Part shown: positions 18,989 through 28,042 of the stretch, in pieces
Layout: each line of letters begins with the position of its first letter
How positions within the stretch are numbered: position 1 is the first letter of the stretch
From: an uncultured Lachnospiraceae bacterium
Lineage (GTDB): Bacteria; Bacillota; Clostridia; Lachnospirales; Lachnospiraceae
Assembly (NCBI GenBank): GCA_947631685.1
Contig: CANRMI010000012.1
Span: 1 to 64,000, forward strand
Direction of reading: 5' to 3'
DNA: 64,000 bases
Notes under the pieces: generated by a model
Databases searched by the model: none
Told to the model about the DNA's origin: nothing
Seen by the model: the letters and a program-made list of their open reading frames with translations, nothing else
Position numbers and translations under genes: made by a program

Positions 18989-21221
18989 AGCAGATCACCC
19001 TCCTTTTCCGCCTTTTCAAAAATATTCCTATGCCTCCTCCGATCGCGGCCAAACTTATTACTTCCGCCGCGCGCCAATAAACCGGTTCCTGAAAGGAGAG
19101 CTGAAACTCCCCGCTGTAGCCTGCCGGCAGCAATACCCTTACCGCGCTGTTACCTCCGGCTTCTACCTGCAGGCTCTGTCCTGTATTTAAATCCTTTGCT
19201 GTATATCCTCTGTAATAAAGAACCGGCAGCTCTACATAACTCTCTGCCCCGCCATTTATCACACTCATTTTCATACGCAATGTGTCCGCGGCTTTTTCAT
19301 ATCCCATCACGTTTACCCCTTCCCCTTCGATCACCCGGTTTCGATACATAAGGGAAGTATCTGCCTGATACGGAAGATACTCACCATTGCTTACATAAGC
19401 AGTGCCCATGGACTGCTTATTATAAACTCTGACAATACCATGACTGCTCAAAAGGTCATCAATCTGATAAACATGAAAAAACAACGCTAAGATCAGAAGT
19501 CCTGTAAGCGCCTGCCCAAAAGTCACTACGCTGCCCCTTTCCCGCAGATATAACAACAGCACCCCGGCTAATACACTGGCGCTCAGACAGGCAATAGCCA
19601 AAAAACGATAGGGAAATTGAAGACTTGTGATCAGCATTTCCAGAAATTTGCTCCGGCTCTGCAGCCAGTCCCATGGGAAATAGGAGGAAGTGAGCACAAA
19701 CGCCATCAATGTATAGCAAAACGCCAGACGTCCCAGCTTTCGTCCCGCGAAATCGCTCTTTCCTATTCTGGCCGCAAATTCCAGATAAACCCAGGCGAGA
19801 ACCACCAGCATCAATGCTGCCCCTACAGAAAAAGCTCCCGTCCAGTTCATCCCAAATACTTCCATATCGGCCTTGGTGCCCCCGCCATAAAAGATAAATA
19901 AAAGATGCGCCGGAAAGATCCCCCTTACCTGAATCCATGGAAATGCCATTGTTTCCAAATGACCTACATTAAATTTCTCATTCAAATAATAATCCAAAAA
20001 AGGCACAAGATACCACAGATTCCATAGTAATGTCATAACGGCCGCTTTGCAAAGTTCCCAGAAGGTTTCTTTGATAAATACTTTTCGGATCAGCACCAGG
20101 CAAAGCAATAAAATACAGAATGCCAGCATTTCACAGGTAAGTACGTGGCTCTGGATTACGCCAGTCAGTCCCAGCGTTACGGGCAGCCAGCTATAACGAT
20201 ACCCTCGCCTGCTGCGGTCTCCTGTGAAGATCTGATAAAATCCATAAAAGATCAGCGGCAAAAATGTCATTGCCAAAGCTTCTCCGATCGCTGCCCGCAC
20301 ATAAATATCGTGTATTCGATAGGCGCTAACGCAATATAAAACAGCGGAGACAGTCCCCGCCCATTGATCTTTGAAGATACGCCGAAAACACTGATAAGCG
20401 ATCATAAGAGTTGCTAAATTTATCACGATCAGAAACATATTGTAAGAAGCGGACACCGCAAAACCAATCACCCGAAACAGCGCCGGTATCAATAAAAATA
20501 GATCACTGTAAAAAACAGAAGCCGCATAACCATACCCCCCCAGCCAATTGCCCTGAATTCTCACCGGAAATTGACCATCTCGAAAGCCGCTGATCAATCC
20601 TTCCACCCGCAGCACATGAAATCCCCAGTCATCACCCCACAAATTGTAATCCACCATGCATGGTACCGACATCAATACGAATGCCACGCCAAGTACTGAC
20701 CATACCAGCTTGTTTTGCAAAGAAATTCCGTATTTTCTATCATACCAATAGAATATAAACAGCGTATCAAATAAAGCAGAGCATATCAGGATCAAAAAAA
20801 GCATGATCCGACTGTCCGCGCTCGTGGTAATGATCTTCAACTGGCTTATATTTAGAGCCGCATCTCCTCCATTTATTGCATAAGCAGTGACATGATCCGT
20901 ATCACGGAGAACCCAAAGCTCACAATTTTCTTCATTATCACCCCTCCCCAATGTAATATTTCCGAAACGGACCGCCTTTGTGCCATCTACAGTATCTTCC
21001 AGCACAAATACATTGGTATCCTGAGAGGTAGTGTATGTGATCTGCACCATGTAAGTACCCGCCTCTAAATGAAAAGGTGTTCCATCAACAGGAGGCATGA
21101 CAGTCACTTGTCTTTTAAACATTGATGTCACGCAAAGTATCGCCAGCAGCAGCTCCGCGGCCAGCAATATACAAAATTTTCTGTTCTTAAATACCTCTTT
21201 CCATTTGGTCCAGTTCATCAT
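18969..21221 (-). CDS. PTPS-related/YfhO-like polytopic membrane protein (paralog 2)
   Basis: WGDDWGFHVLRVEGLISGFRDGQFPVRI; RAAIGEALAMTFLPLIFYGFY; parallel architecture to paralog 1. Confidence 0.75.
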   Translation of the reverse strand: MMNWTKWKEVFKNRKFCILLAAELLLAILCVTSMFKRQVTVMPPVDGTPFHLEAGTYMVQITYTTSQDTNVFVLEDTVDGTKAVRFGNITLGRGDNEENCELWVLRDTDHVTAYAINGGDAALNISQLKIITTSADSRIMLFLILICSALFDTLFIFYWYDRKYGISLQNKLVWSVLGVAFVLMSVPCMVDYNLWGDDWGFHVLRVEGLISGFRDGQFPVRIQGNWLGGYGYAASVFYSDLFLLIPALFRVIGFAVSASYNMFLIVINLATLMIAYQCFRRIFKDQWAGTVSAVLYCVSAYRIHDIYVRAAIGEALAMTFLPLIFYGFYQIFTGDRSRRGYRYSWLPVTLGLTGVIQSHVLTCEMLAFCILLLCLVLIRKVFIKETFWELCKAAVMTLLWNLWYLVPFLDYYLNEKFNVGHLETMAFPWIQVRGIFPAHLLFIFYGGGTKADMEVFGMNWTGAFSVGAALMLVVLAWVYLEFAARIGKSDFAGRKLGRLAFCYTLMAFVLTSSYFPWDWLQSRSKFLEMLITSLQFPYRFLAIACLSASVLAGVLLLYLRERGSVVTFGQALTGLLILALFFHVYQIDDLLSSHGIVRVYNKQSMGTAYVSNGEYLPYQADTSLMYRNRVIEGEGVNVMGYEKAADTLRMKMSVINGGAESYVELPVLYYRGYTAKDLNTGQSLQVEAGGNSAVRVLLPAGYSGEFQLSFQEPVYWRAAEVISLAAIGGGIGIFLKRRKRRVICYEEAKS

Positions 21222-21235
21222 ATCCTTTTATCTCC

Positions 21236-22492
21236 CTATTCCCCCAAATAAAACAGATGATCCATTTCTACATAGCGTTCGCCCGCGTCTATAGATTCTG
21301 ATCTCGGAGACGTATATATCTGCGCATTCATCAAGTAAACTCCTGACAATACATTTAAAACAGTCACTATCGCCAAAAACAGCGCCATGGCCTTTTTGCC
21401 CCTGCTCCAGATCATTCCTCCCACCAGACTCACTGCCACGCTCAACAGCAGAACCGCAACCACCGTATAACGAAAAGGATAACCCACATATTCCAGCAGC
21501 GCTCTTAGAAACCAGTGCAAACTCTCTACCCGGCTCCACGGTATCCAGGTCGTAGATAACAATATCGAAAAAATCGATATTCCTATCAGAAATCCCAGGG
21601 TTCTTTTGCACTCTGTATTCTCACGTTTTCTGTCCAGTATGATCCAGAGGAGCCCTGCCGCTAAAATACCCAGAAACGGCAGTCCGAGACCACAATACTC
21701 CTGAGCGGCTACGGGTGTTCCCAAATTCTGATCCCGCCCCAAAAATGACAACAACATTTGTGTCACAGGCAGACTTCTGTCTGAAAAAGAAAGCCCTGAC
21801 TCCAGATCCGCGTAAACTCCTCCCGCCGGTATCTCCCTCAAATACGGGAACCACCAAAGGGCAAAGATCAGCAGCACCGGAGCCACAGCCGCGGTCAGCG
21901 CGAGAAATGTCTGTCTCCGAAAAGTTTTCCGCCAAAGCAAAAGCGCCGCTAAAAACATAAACTCCAAAACAATGACCGCTGTTGGAATATGAGAGACACA
22001 GACTCCCAGAAGCCCCAAACTTACCGGCAGAATCCAGACATAGTATCGCCGCGCGGAAACAGGCTTCTGATAGAGTTCCCACAAGCCATACAACAAAAAA
22101 GGGAGAAAGATAAAAGCCGTTACTTCTCCCAAGGATCCTCTCGAGTATCTTATATACATACTATACACCGAAAAGCTATAGCAAAAACTGCCGGCCATTC
22201 CTGCGTATACATTGCCTGAGATTCTATAAAAACAATAGCTGGAGCTGATCAGTGTCATGAAATTCGCTGCCAAAAGGTACAGCCTGCAGCAGGCAAGCCT
22301 GCTTAAGCCTGTCCCCTGCAGCCACACCAGTAAATATAAAAAAGGTCCGCGCGCTCCTGGCTTATCCAAGAAGTAAAGCCCAAGGTGCTCACTGGCAGGT
22401 ATATAATCCATGGTCAGAGGAGTAGACAGGTATAAAAATAACACTCCTAATACAAAAATAATATTTCTTTGTCTTTTATTTTTCACTTCCAA
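21236..22492 (-). CDS. Reduced PTPS-related-like polytopic membrane protein (paralog 3)
   Basis: YSRGSLGEVTAFIFLPFLLYGLWELY and TTWIPWSRVESLHWFLRALLEYVGYPFRYTV align with paralogs 1 and 2; lacks their N-terminal region and C-terminal domain. Confidence 0.7.
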   Translation of the reverse strand: MEVKNKRQRNIIFVLGVLFLYLSTPLTMDYIPASEHLGLYFLDKPGARGPFLYLLVWLQGTGLSRLACCRLYLLAANFMTLISSSYCFYRISGNVYAGMAGSFCYSFSVYSMYIRYSRGSLGEVTAFIFLPFLLYGLWELYQKPVSARRYYVWILPVSLGLLGVCVSHIPTAVIVLEFMFLAALLLWRKTFRRQTFLALTAAVAPVLLIFALWWFPYLREIPAGGVYADLESGLSFSDRSLPVTQMLLSFLGRDQNLGTPVAAQEYCGLGLPFLGILAAGLLWIILDRKRENTECKRTLGFLIGISIFSILLSTTWIPWSRVESLHWFLRALLEYVGYPFRYTVVAVLLLSVAVSLVGGMIWSRGKKAMALFLAIVTVLNVLSGVYLMNAQIYTSPRSESIDAGERYVEMDHLFYLGE

Positions 22493-22671
22493 GCCGATGC
22501 CACCCGTAACCTTTCATATATTACATGAATCCGTTTGTTTTTTGATCGCAAAAAACGCATTACATAAAATATACCATATCTTATCCCTGCCTGCAATAAA
22601 ATGCTTTTTCATCGACCGCGCGATTTTCCCATCCAATCCTGTTTTCCCCTAAATCGGGGCGGACGGCTGCT

Positions 22672-23409
22672 TTACCGCAGAACCGCTTTCTTTATCACTG
22701 GACTCAAGGGCTTATAGATCACCATGGTGATCAAAGAAATCACGCCGCCCTTTAAGAGATTTAAAGGTCCCACCGTCAGACACACAAAAGTCGTCAGGTT
22801 GGAAATGCCCGGATGAATAGCCTGCCCCATTCGGATAATATCGTCGATGGATTCCATGTGAAACAGCTCCACAAATTTAGGCAGCAGATAGACGGCGTTG
22901 AACAGCGTACCAAAGACCGTCATCGTCAGGGTTCCCGCCACGCATCCTAAGAGAGCTCCCTTCTTGGTCTTGGTAAACTCATATACCGCGCTGGCCGGCA
23001 AAAGCAGCGTACAGCCCACGGCAAAATTAGCCAGATCTCCCACAAAGGCCGTACTGGTTCCCTTGATCAGCAGCTTCAGCAGTATTTTGCAGAACTCGAT
23101 CAAGACGCCCGCCACCGGTCCAAAAGCAAATCCACCTATCAGAACAGGCAGTTCGCTGAAATCCACCTTGTAAAATTCCGGTGCCAGAAAGGGCAGGGGA
23201 AAATCAAAAATATGGAGTACCAGCGCAATGGCGGAAAGCATTCCCGTGACAGTAGTCACCCTGGTAGTCAAAACAGGCTTCTTCACGCCTCTTTTTTTGT
23301 CTGCCGCCTTCTGGATGAGCAGTGCCGCCACAAACATCAGGGCGATCACCCCCAGAAATTCCAGTACAAAGATCACATTTTCGGTTACAGTCTGCCATAA
23401 TTCTTTCAT
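22672..23409 (-). CDS. ECF transporter S component, RibU-like (riboflavin)
   Basis: VDFSELPVLIGGFAFGPVAGVLIEFCKILLKLLIKGTSTAFVGDLANF; six-TM size; preceded by FMN riboswitch; ATG at 23409 (MKELWQ). Confidence 0.88.
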   Translation of the reverse strand: MKELWQTVTENVIFVLEFLGVIALMFVAALLIQKAADKKRGVKKPVLTTRVTTVTGMLSAIALVLHIFDFPLPFLAPEFYKVDFSELPVLIGGFAFGPVAGVLIEFCKILLKLLIKGTSTAFVGDLANFAVGCTLLLPASAVYEFTKTKKGALLGCVAGTLTMTVFGTLFNAVYLLPKFVELFHMESIDDIIRMGQAIHPGISNLTTFVCLTVGPLNLLKGGVISLITMVIYKPLSPVIKKAVLR

Positions 23410-23458
23410 TTTAACCTCTCCTTCCAAATTTAAAATGGTAAGGAAATTCTTCGATCAA

Positions 23459-23489
23459 AAAAGCCCCGAATACATTCGGGGCTTTCGCG
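23459..23489 (-). terminator. Attenuator terminator of the FMN riboswitch
   Basis: Minus strand CGAAAGCCCCGAATGTATTCGGGGCTTTTTTG. Confidence 0.9.
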
Positions 23490-23540
23490 CACAGCCACAT
23501 TCTCCGCGTCAAAATACGCGGAAATGATCGGACTCGCTCA

Positions 23541-23689
23541 TCTTCTTTCATCCAGACTTTACTGTTGGTACCGGATTGTACCGGTTCAGCCATATGCTTC
23601 CTTTCAGAAAGCATACAGGTCGTAGACTCGTCGCGGGCATCAGCCCTTTGCTTCACTACCAGTAGGGAATTTCACCCAACCCCGAAGAA
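23541..23689 (-). ncRNA. FMN riboswitch (RFN element)
   Basis: Minus strand TTCTTCGGGGTTGGGTGAAATTCCCTACTGGTAGT...AAGGGCTGATGCCCGCGACGAGTCTACGACC...GGCTGAACCGGTACAATCCGGTACCAACAGTAAAGTCTGGATGAAAGAAGA, the conserved RFN core. Confidence 0.95.
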
Positions 23690-23741
23690 TTTCTTTTTTA
23701 TTTATAGGGATTCCTTCAGGCAGGAAGAAATCCCTTGCATA

Positions 23742-23770
23742 AGCATACCTCTCTTTGGAGTATTTGTCAA
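23742..23770 (-). promoter_or_regulatory. Promoter of the riboswitch transcript
   Basis: Minus strand TTGACA-17 bp-TATGCT, right after the tex stop codon. Confidence 0.65.
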
Positions 23771-23771
23771 A

Positions 23772-26156
23772 TCATTTGCCTCTGTTTATCTTCATGGTGA
23801 GACTGATCCGCTTCTTTTCCATATCTACGGCCAGTACCTGTACCTCCACGACATCTCCCACACTCACGGCTTCCAGGGGATGCTTGATAAACCGGTCCGT
23901 AATCTGGGAGATGTGTACCAGCCCATCCTGGTGGACGCCAATATCCACAAAAACACCAAAATCGATCACATTGCGGACCGTCCCTTTTAAGATCATACCG
24001 GGCTTCAGATCTTTCATATCCAGTATATCGCTGCGCAGAACAGGTGCCGGCATGCTCTCTCTGGGATCCCTCGCCGGTTTCTCCAATTCCTTTAAAATAT
24101 CATTCAGCGTAATCTCGCCAATCCCCAGCTCTTCCGCCAGTTTATGCTTGTCCCCAATGCGTTTTTCCAGATTTCCCACAGATTCAGGAGCCGAAAGCCT
24201 CTCCTGCTTCTGGTGCCTGTCCTCAGGTGTCTCTGAAACCGCGGTACCTGCCATAGCCTGTGCCAGTGCCCTGCCCATGGCGGTATTGGTGTTGCGCACT
24301 TGAATCTGTCTGCGGGCATTTCCCTCGCGCAGACTGCCGCCCTTACTTTCTTTGGGGCGCTCCTGCCTGCCCGTCTGCTTTTCGGCAGCCCGTTTCTGAA
24401 ATTCCCGCACATCCTCCATGGTAAGTCCCAGCTTCTGCAACAGTTTCATGGCCGCGTCATAGGATTCGGGGTGTACGCTGGTCGCGTCCAAAGGATTGTC
24501 CCCGCCTAAGATCCGTAAAAAGCCGGCGCACTGCTCGTAGGCTTTAGGGCCTAATTTGGCTACCTTCAAAAGCTGCTGTCTGTTGGTAAAACGACCGTTG
24601 CTTTCTCTGTAGTCCACGATATTTTTCGCGATTGTTTTACTAATACCGGAGATATATTCCAAAAGGGATACGGAAGCCGTATTCAGATCCACACCCACTT
24701 TGTTGACGCAGTCTTCCACCACGCCCTCCAGAGTCTCCCCCAGCTTCTTCTGGTTCATATCATGCTGATACTGCCCTACGCCAATGGATTTCGGATCGAT
24801 CTTCACCAGTTCCGCCAGTGGATCCTGCAGCCTTCTGGCAATGGAGGCCGCGCTTCTCTGCCCCACGTCAAAATGGGGAAATTCCTCCGTAGCCAGCTTA
24901 CTCGCGGAATAAACGGAGGCACCCGCTTCATTTACGATGACATACTGTACCGGCGTATCCAGCTCCTTTAATATCTCCACGATCACCTGCTCCGACTCTC
25001 TGGAGGCTGTACCGTTCCCCACGGAGATCAGGGAAACGCCATACTTTTTGATCAGTTTTTTCACTTCGGCCTTGGCTTCCTCCACCTTGTTCTGGGGTGC
25101 CGTAGGATATACCACTTTGGTATCCAGCACCTTGCCCGTAGGATCCACCACTGCCAGCTTACATCCGGTTCGGAAAGCGGGATCCCAGCCCAGCACAACT
25201 TTCCCCGCAATGGGAGGCTGCATGAGAAGCTGCTCCAGATTCCTGCCGAATACGCTTATGGCGCCGTCCTCCGCTTTTTCCGTTAAGTCGCCGCGTACTT
25301 CCCTTTCTATGGCCGGCGCGATCAGGCGCTCATAGGCGTCTGCCGCCGCTTCCTTCAAAATAGGAGTCGTATAGGGATTTTCCGCGGTGATCACCTGCTT
25401 CTCCAAATAGCGCAGAATCCTCTCCGTGGGCGCGTTGACTTTTACCACCAGGAACTTTTCACTTTCGCCCCGGTTTAAGGCCAATACCCTGTGGCCGGCT
25501 ATCTTTTTCACCGGCTCCTCAAAATGATAGTACATTTCATAAACGCTCTGGGTTTTTTCTTCTTTCGCCGCGGACGTGATCACGCCCTCTTCCATTGTGG
25601 CGTTCCGGATATACAGGCGGTGCTCCGCATCATCGGAAATACTCTCCGCCAGAATATCCTTGGCTCCCTGAAGAGCATCCTGCGCAGTTTTTACCTGTTT
25701 TGCCTCTTCGACAGTATCGTCTGTTATATATTTAGCGGCTTCCTCCAGTACAGGACCCTGCGCATCCTGCCGCAGAATATATTCCGCCAGGGGCGCCAGA
25801 CCTTTTTCTTTTGCCACGCTGGCTCTGGTTTTCCTCTTAGGTCTGTAGGGACGGTATAGGTCTTCTACCACTACCATGGTTTCCGCCGCCAGGATCTTTT
25901 CTTTCAATTCTTCTGTGAGCTGCCCCTGTTCCTCAATGCTTCGCAGTACCTGCTCTTTCTTTTCTTCCAGATTGCGCAGATAGCTCAACCGCTCACCCAG
26001 ATTCCTGAGCTGCTCATCATTCAAAGAACCCGTAGCTTCCTTGCGGTATCGGGAAATAAAAGGAATGGTGTTTCCTTCATCAATCAATTTAACGGCAGCT
26101 TCTACCTGCCATTTCTGCACCTGCAGTTCTTCCGTGATTTTTTTTACAATATCCAT
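23772..26156 (-). CDS. tex: Tex-family RNA-binding transcription accessory protein
   Basis: GWDPAFRTGCKLAVVDPTGKVLDT; HhH motifs; C-terminal S1 domain LKPGMILKGTVRNVIDFGVFVDIGVHQDGLVHISQ; start at 26156. Confidence 0.96.
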   Translation of the reverse strand: MDIVKKITEELQVQKWQVEAAVKLIDEGNTIPFISRYRKEATGSLNDEQLRNLGERLSYLRNLEEKKEQVLRSIEEQGQLTEELKEKILAAETMVVVEDLYRPYRPKRKTRASVAKEKGLAPLAEYILRQDAQGPVLEEAAKYITDDTVEEAKQVKTAQDALQGAKDILAESISDDAEHRLYIRNATMEEGVITSAAKEEKTQSVYEMYYHFEEPVKKIAGHRVLALNRGESEKFLVVKVNAPTERILRYLEKQVITAENPYTTPILKEAAADAYERLIAPAIEREVRGDLTEKAEDGAISVFGRNLEQLLMQPPIAGKVVLGWDPAFRTGCKLAVVDPTGKVLDTKVVYPTAPQNKVEEAKAEVKKLIKKYGVSLISVGNGTASRESEQVIVEILKELDTPVQYVIVNEAGASVYSASKLATEEFPHFDVGQRSAASIARRLQDPLAELVKIDPKSIGVGQYQHDMNQKKLGETLEGVVEDCVNKVGVDLNTASVSLLEYISGISKTIAKNIVDYRESNGRFTNRQQLLKVAKLGPKAYEQCAGFLRILGGDNPLDATSVHPESYDAAMKLLQKLGLTMEDVREFQKRAAEKQTGRQERPKESKGGSLREGNARRQIQVRNTNTAMGRALAQAMAGTAVSETPEDRHQKQERLSAPESVGNLEKRIGDKHKLAEELGIGEITLNDILKELEKPARDPRESMPAPVLRSDILDMKDLKPGMILKGTVRNVIDFGVFVDIGVHQDGLVHISQITDRFIKHPLEAVSVGDVVEVQVLAVDMEKKRISLTMKINRGK

Positions 26157-26314
26157 AGTCCCCTTACTCCTCCCAGATAAAAGCGGCAGCGCCAATGGCC
26201 GCATCATTGTCATTATACTGAAAACATACGGATTTTTCAATTCCAAAACTTTAATTTGTAAAAACCGTCAAAAGGTGCTACACTGATATTATACATTACA
26301 AGGAGCCGGTTTCT

Positions 26315-26716
26315 ATGGACTATACGGAGTATCAAAGCAGCAAACGGTTTGCCCTGGCTTCCATGATACTGGGCATCTGTTCTCTTCTGTTTTTCTGTAC
26401 AATATATCTGCCCCTCCCCTTAGGTGCCTTAGGATGCCTGTTCGCCATCCTGTCCCGCCGTCGGGGAAAGGCTTTATCCGGGACCGCCATAGCGGGGCTT
26501 ATCACCTCCTGTCTGGGCGCGCTGGCAGGGCTGATAATGCTTGTGGTTGTAATCTTCTCGGCCGTTACGCTCCTGCAGCCTTCTCACAGAGACCAGCTGA
26601 ACGCGCTGTTTGAGCAGACCTATGGCATGGATTTTGAGGATTACATTGAAACCATCTACGGTGAAGATTTTGACATGGATCTTTTGAACTCTCTCTATGG
26701 AGAAGATGTTGAGTGA
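26315..26716 (+). CDS. Small membrane protein (DUF4190-like)
   Basis: Two TM segments: FALASMILGICSLLFFCTIYLPLPLGALGCLFAILSRRRGKALSGTAIAGLITSCLGALAG. Confidence 0.65.
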   Translation: MDYTEYQSSKRFALASMILGICSLLFFCTIYLPLPLGALGCLFAILSRRRGKALSGTAIAGLITSCLGALAGLIMLVVVIFSAVTLLQPSHRDQLNALFEQTYGMDFEDYIETIYGEDFDMDLLNSLYGEDVE

Positions 26717-26758
26717 TTGTCTGCCGATCCCGCGGGCAGAAGAAAGGTAAGGTGGCAT

Positions 26759-27316
26759 ATGAATTTCAGTATAAACGGTATACAGCCTCTTATTTATCCC
26801 GGCCAGCTTCGCTCCAGTACAGAACCGGAGCGAACCAGACCGGATCAAACCGGACTGGATCAGGGCAGAACAGGCCAGACCAGACCGGATCCGACCAGAC
26901 CAAATGAGGACAAGGCGGATAAGAATAGGCCGGATCCATTGGGAAAAAAGGGGGATGGCAGAGAAGAATGCCAGACCTGTAAGAACCGCAAGTATCAGGA
27001 CGGTTCCGACGAAATGGTCTCTTTTAAATCGGCGGCTCATATTGCGCCCGGCGCTGCCGCTTCCGTGGTACGCGCCCACGAGCAGGAACATGTTTCCAAC
27101 GCTTACGCCAAGGCAGCTACTAACAACGGTAAGGTCATCAGGGCTTCCGTTTCCCTGCATACGGCTATATGTCCTGAATGCGGACGCTCTTATATTTCCG
27201 GCGGCACCACCAATACACAGATAAAGTACTATAATGAGGAAAATCCCTACCAGCAGGAATTAAAATCCGCTGACAGAGCCAAATACAGCGGCCGCAATAT
27301 CGACTACGCAGTTTAG
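26759..27316 (+). CDS. SprA-like putative metallopeptidase with repetitive linker
   Basis: CQTCKNRKYQDGS...SFKSAAHIAPGAAASVVRAHEQEHVSNAYAKA...CPECGRSYISGGTT; HEQEH fits HExxH; ATG at 26759 with upstream AAGGTGG. Confidence 0.75.
   Translation: MNFSINGIQPLIYPGQLRSSTEPERTRPDQTGLDQGRTGQTRPDPTRPNEDKADKNRPDPLGKKGDGREECQTCKNRKYQDGSDEMVSFKSAAHIAPGAAASVVRAHEQEHVSNAYAKAATNNGKVIRASVSLHTAICPECGRSYISGGTTNTQIKYYNEENPYQQELKSADRAKYSGRNIDYAV
26817..26936 (+). repeat. Degenerate 15-bp tandem repeat, about 8 units
   Basis: Contiguous units such as gaaccagaccggatc, aaaccggactggatc, agggcagaacaggcc, agaccagaccggatc, cgaccagaccaaatg, aggacaaggcggata, agaataggccggatc; encode RTRPD-QTGLD-QGRTG-QTRPD-PTRPN-EDKAD-KNRPD. 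Confidence 0.85.
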
Positions 27317-27325
27317 GAGATTTTT

Positions 27326-28042
27326 ATGAACACCTATTTATCCAGCGCACAATTAAAGGATCGGGCAAAGGCCTGTCTGAGCGGACACTATGGCTTTCTG
27401 ATCGGTGCCATTCTCATCGAGGGACTGATCATTTATGCGTTGTCCTTTTTGGTTCCCGCCGCTGCCCTGCCTTTCTCCATTTCCAGACTGCTTCTGGGAG
27501 AAGCCATCAGATTCTGCCTCTCCGTTTTTACCGGCGTCTTCAATGTCGGATTTGCATTCATCTATTTGAAGCTGGCCTGCGGCAGCAGACCGGTGCTCTC
27601 CGATATTTTCTACGGTTTTTCCAGCTGCCTGGGTACGTCTTTGCTGATTTCCTTGGTTTTTAACGCCTTTTCCCTGCTGCCATTGGCCACATATATTCCC
27701 GCTTTCTTAGGCGTGCAGAGCCGCAATATGAAAATCATCCTGCTGGCCCTGCCTGTACTGGCCGTTACGACTGCTGCCTATATTCTGCTCTGGCTCATGT
27801 TTTCTCAGTGCTATTATCTTATGCTGGATTTTCCGAATAAAACTGCCGGTGAGATCCTCTCTCTCAGCCTGCGGCTCATGCGCGGTCAAAAGGGGAGGCT
27901 CTTCTGCATCCTGCTCAGCTTTCTTCCCCTTCTGCTCTTGGGATGGTTATCCATTGTCGGCACCATCTGGGTGGGCCCCTATCTCCAGATGGCCATGGCT
28001 CTTTTTTATCTGGATATCATGAAACCGGCGCAGAAGAATTAA
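27326..28042 (+). CDS. DUF975 family membrane protein
   Basis: N-terminal LSSAQLKDRAKACLSGHYGFLIGAILIEGLI; RGQKGRLFCILLSFLPLLLLGWLSIVGTIWVGPYLQMAMALFYLDI. Confidence 0.8.
   Translation: MNTYLSSAQLKDRAKACLSGHYGFLIGAILIEGLIIYALSFLVPAAALPFSISRLLLGEAIRFCLSVFTGVFNVGFAFIYLKLACGSRPVLSDIFYGFSSCLGTSLLISLVFNAFSLLPLATYIPAFLGVQSRNMKIILLALPVLAVTTAAYILLWLMFSQCYYLMLDFPNKTAGEILSLSLRLMRGQKGRLFCILLSFLPLLLLGWLSIVGTIWVGPYLQMAMALFYLDIMKPAQKN

Noticed and set aside
26817-26936. Possible CRISPR-like array
   Set aside because: Units are 15 bp, degenerate and contiguous with no spacers, and they are in frame within a protein; no cas genes in the window
26474-27160. 228-aa minus-strand ORF with repeated IRSGL/LIRSG
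   Set aside because: Antisense product of the 15-bp repeat array; the plus-strand frame carries the metallopeptidase domain
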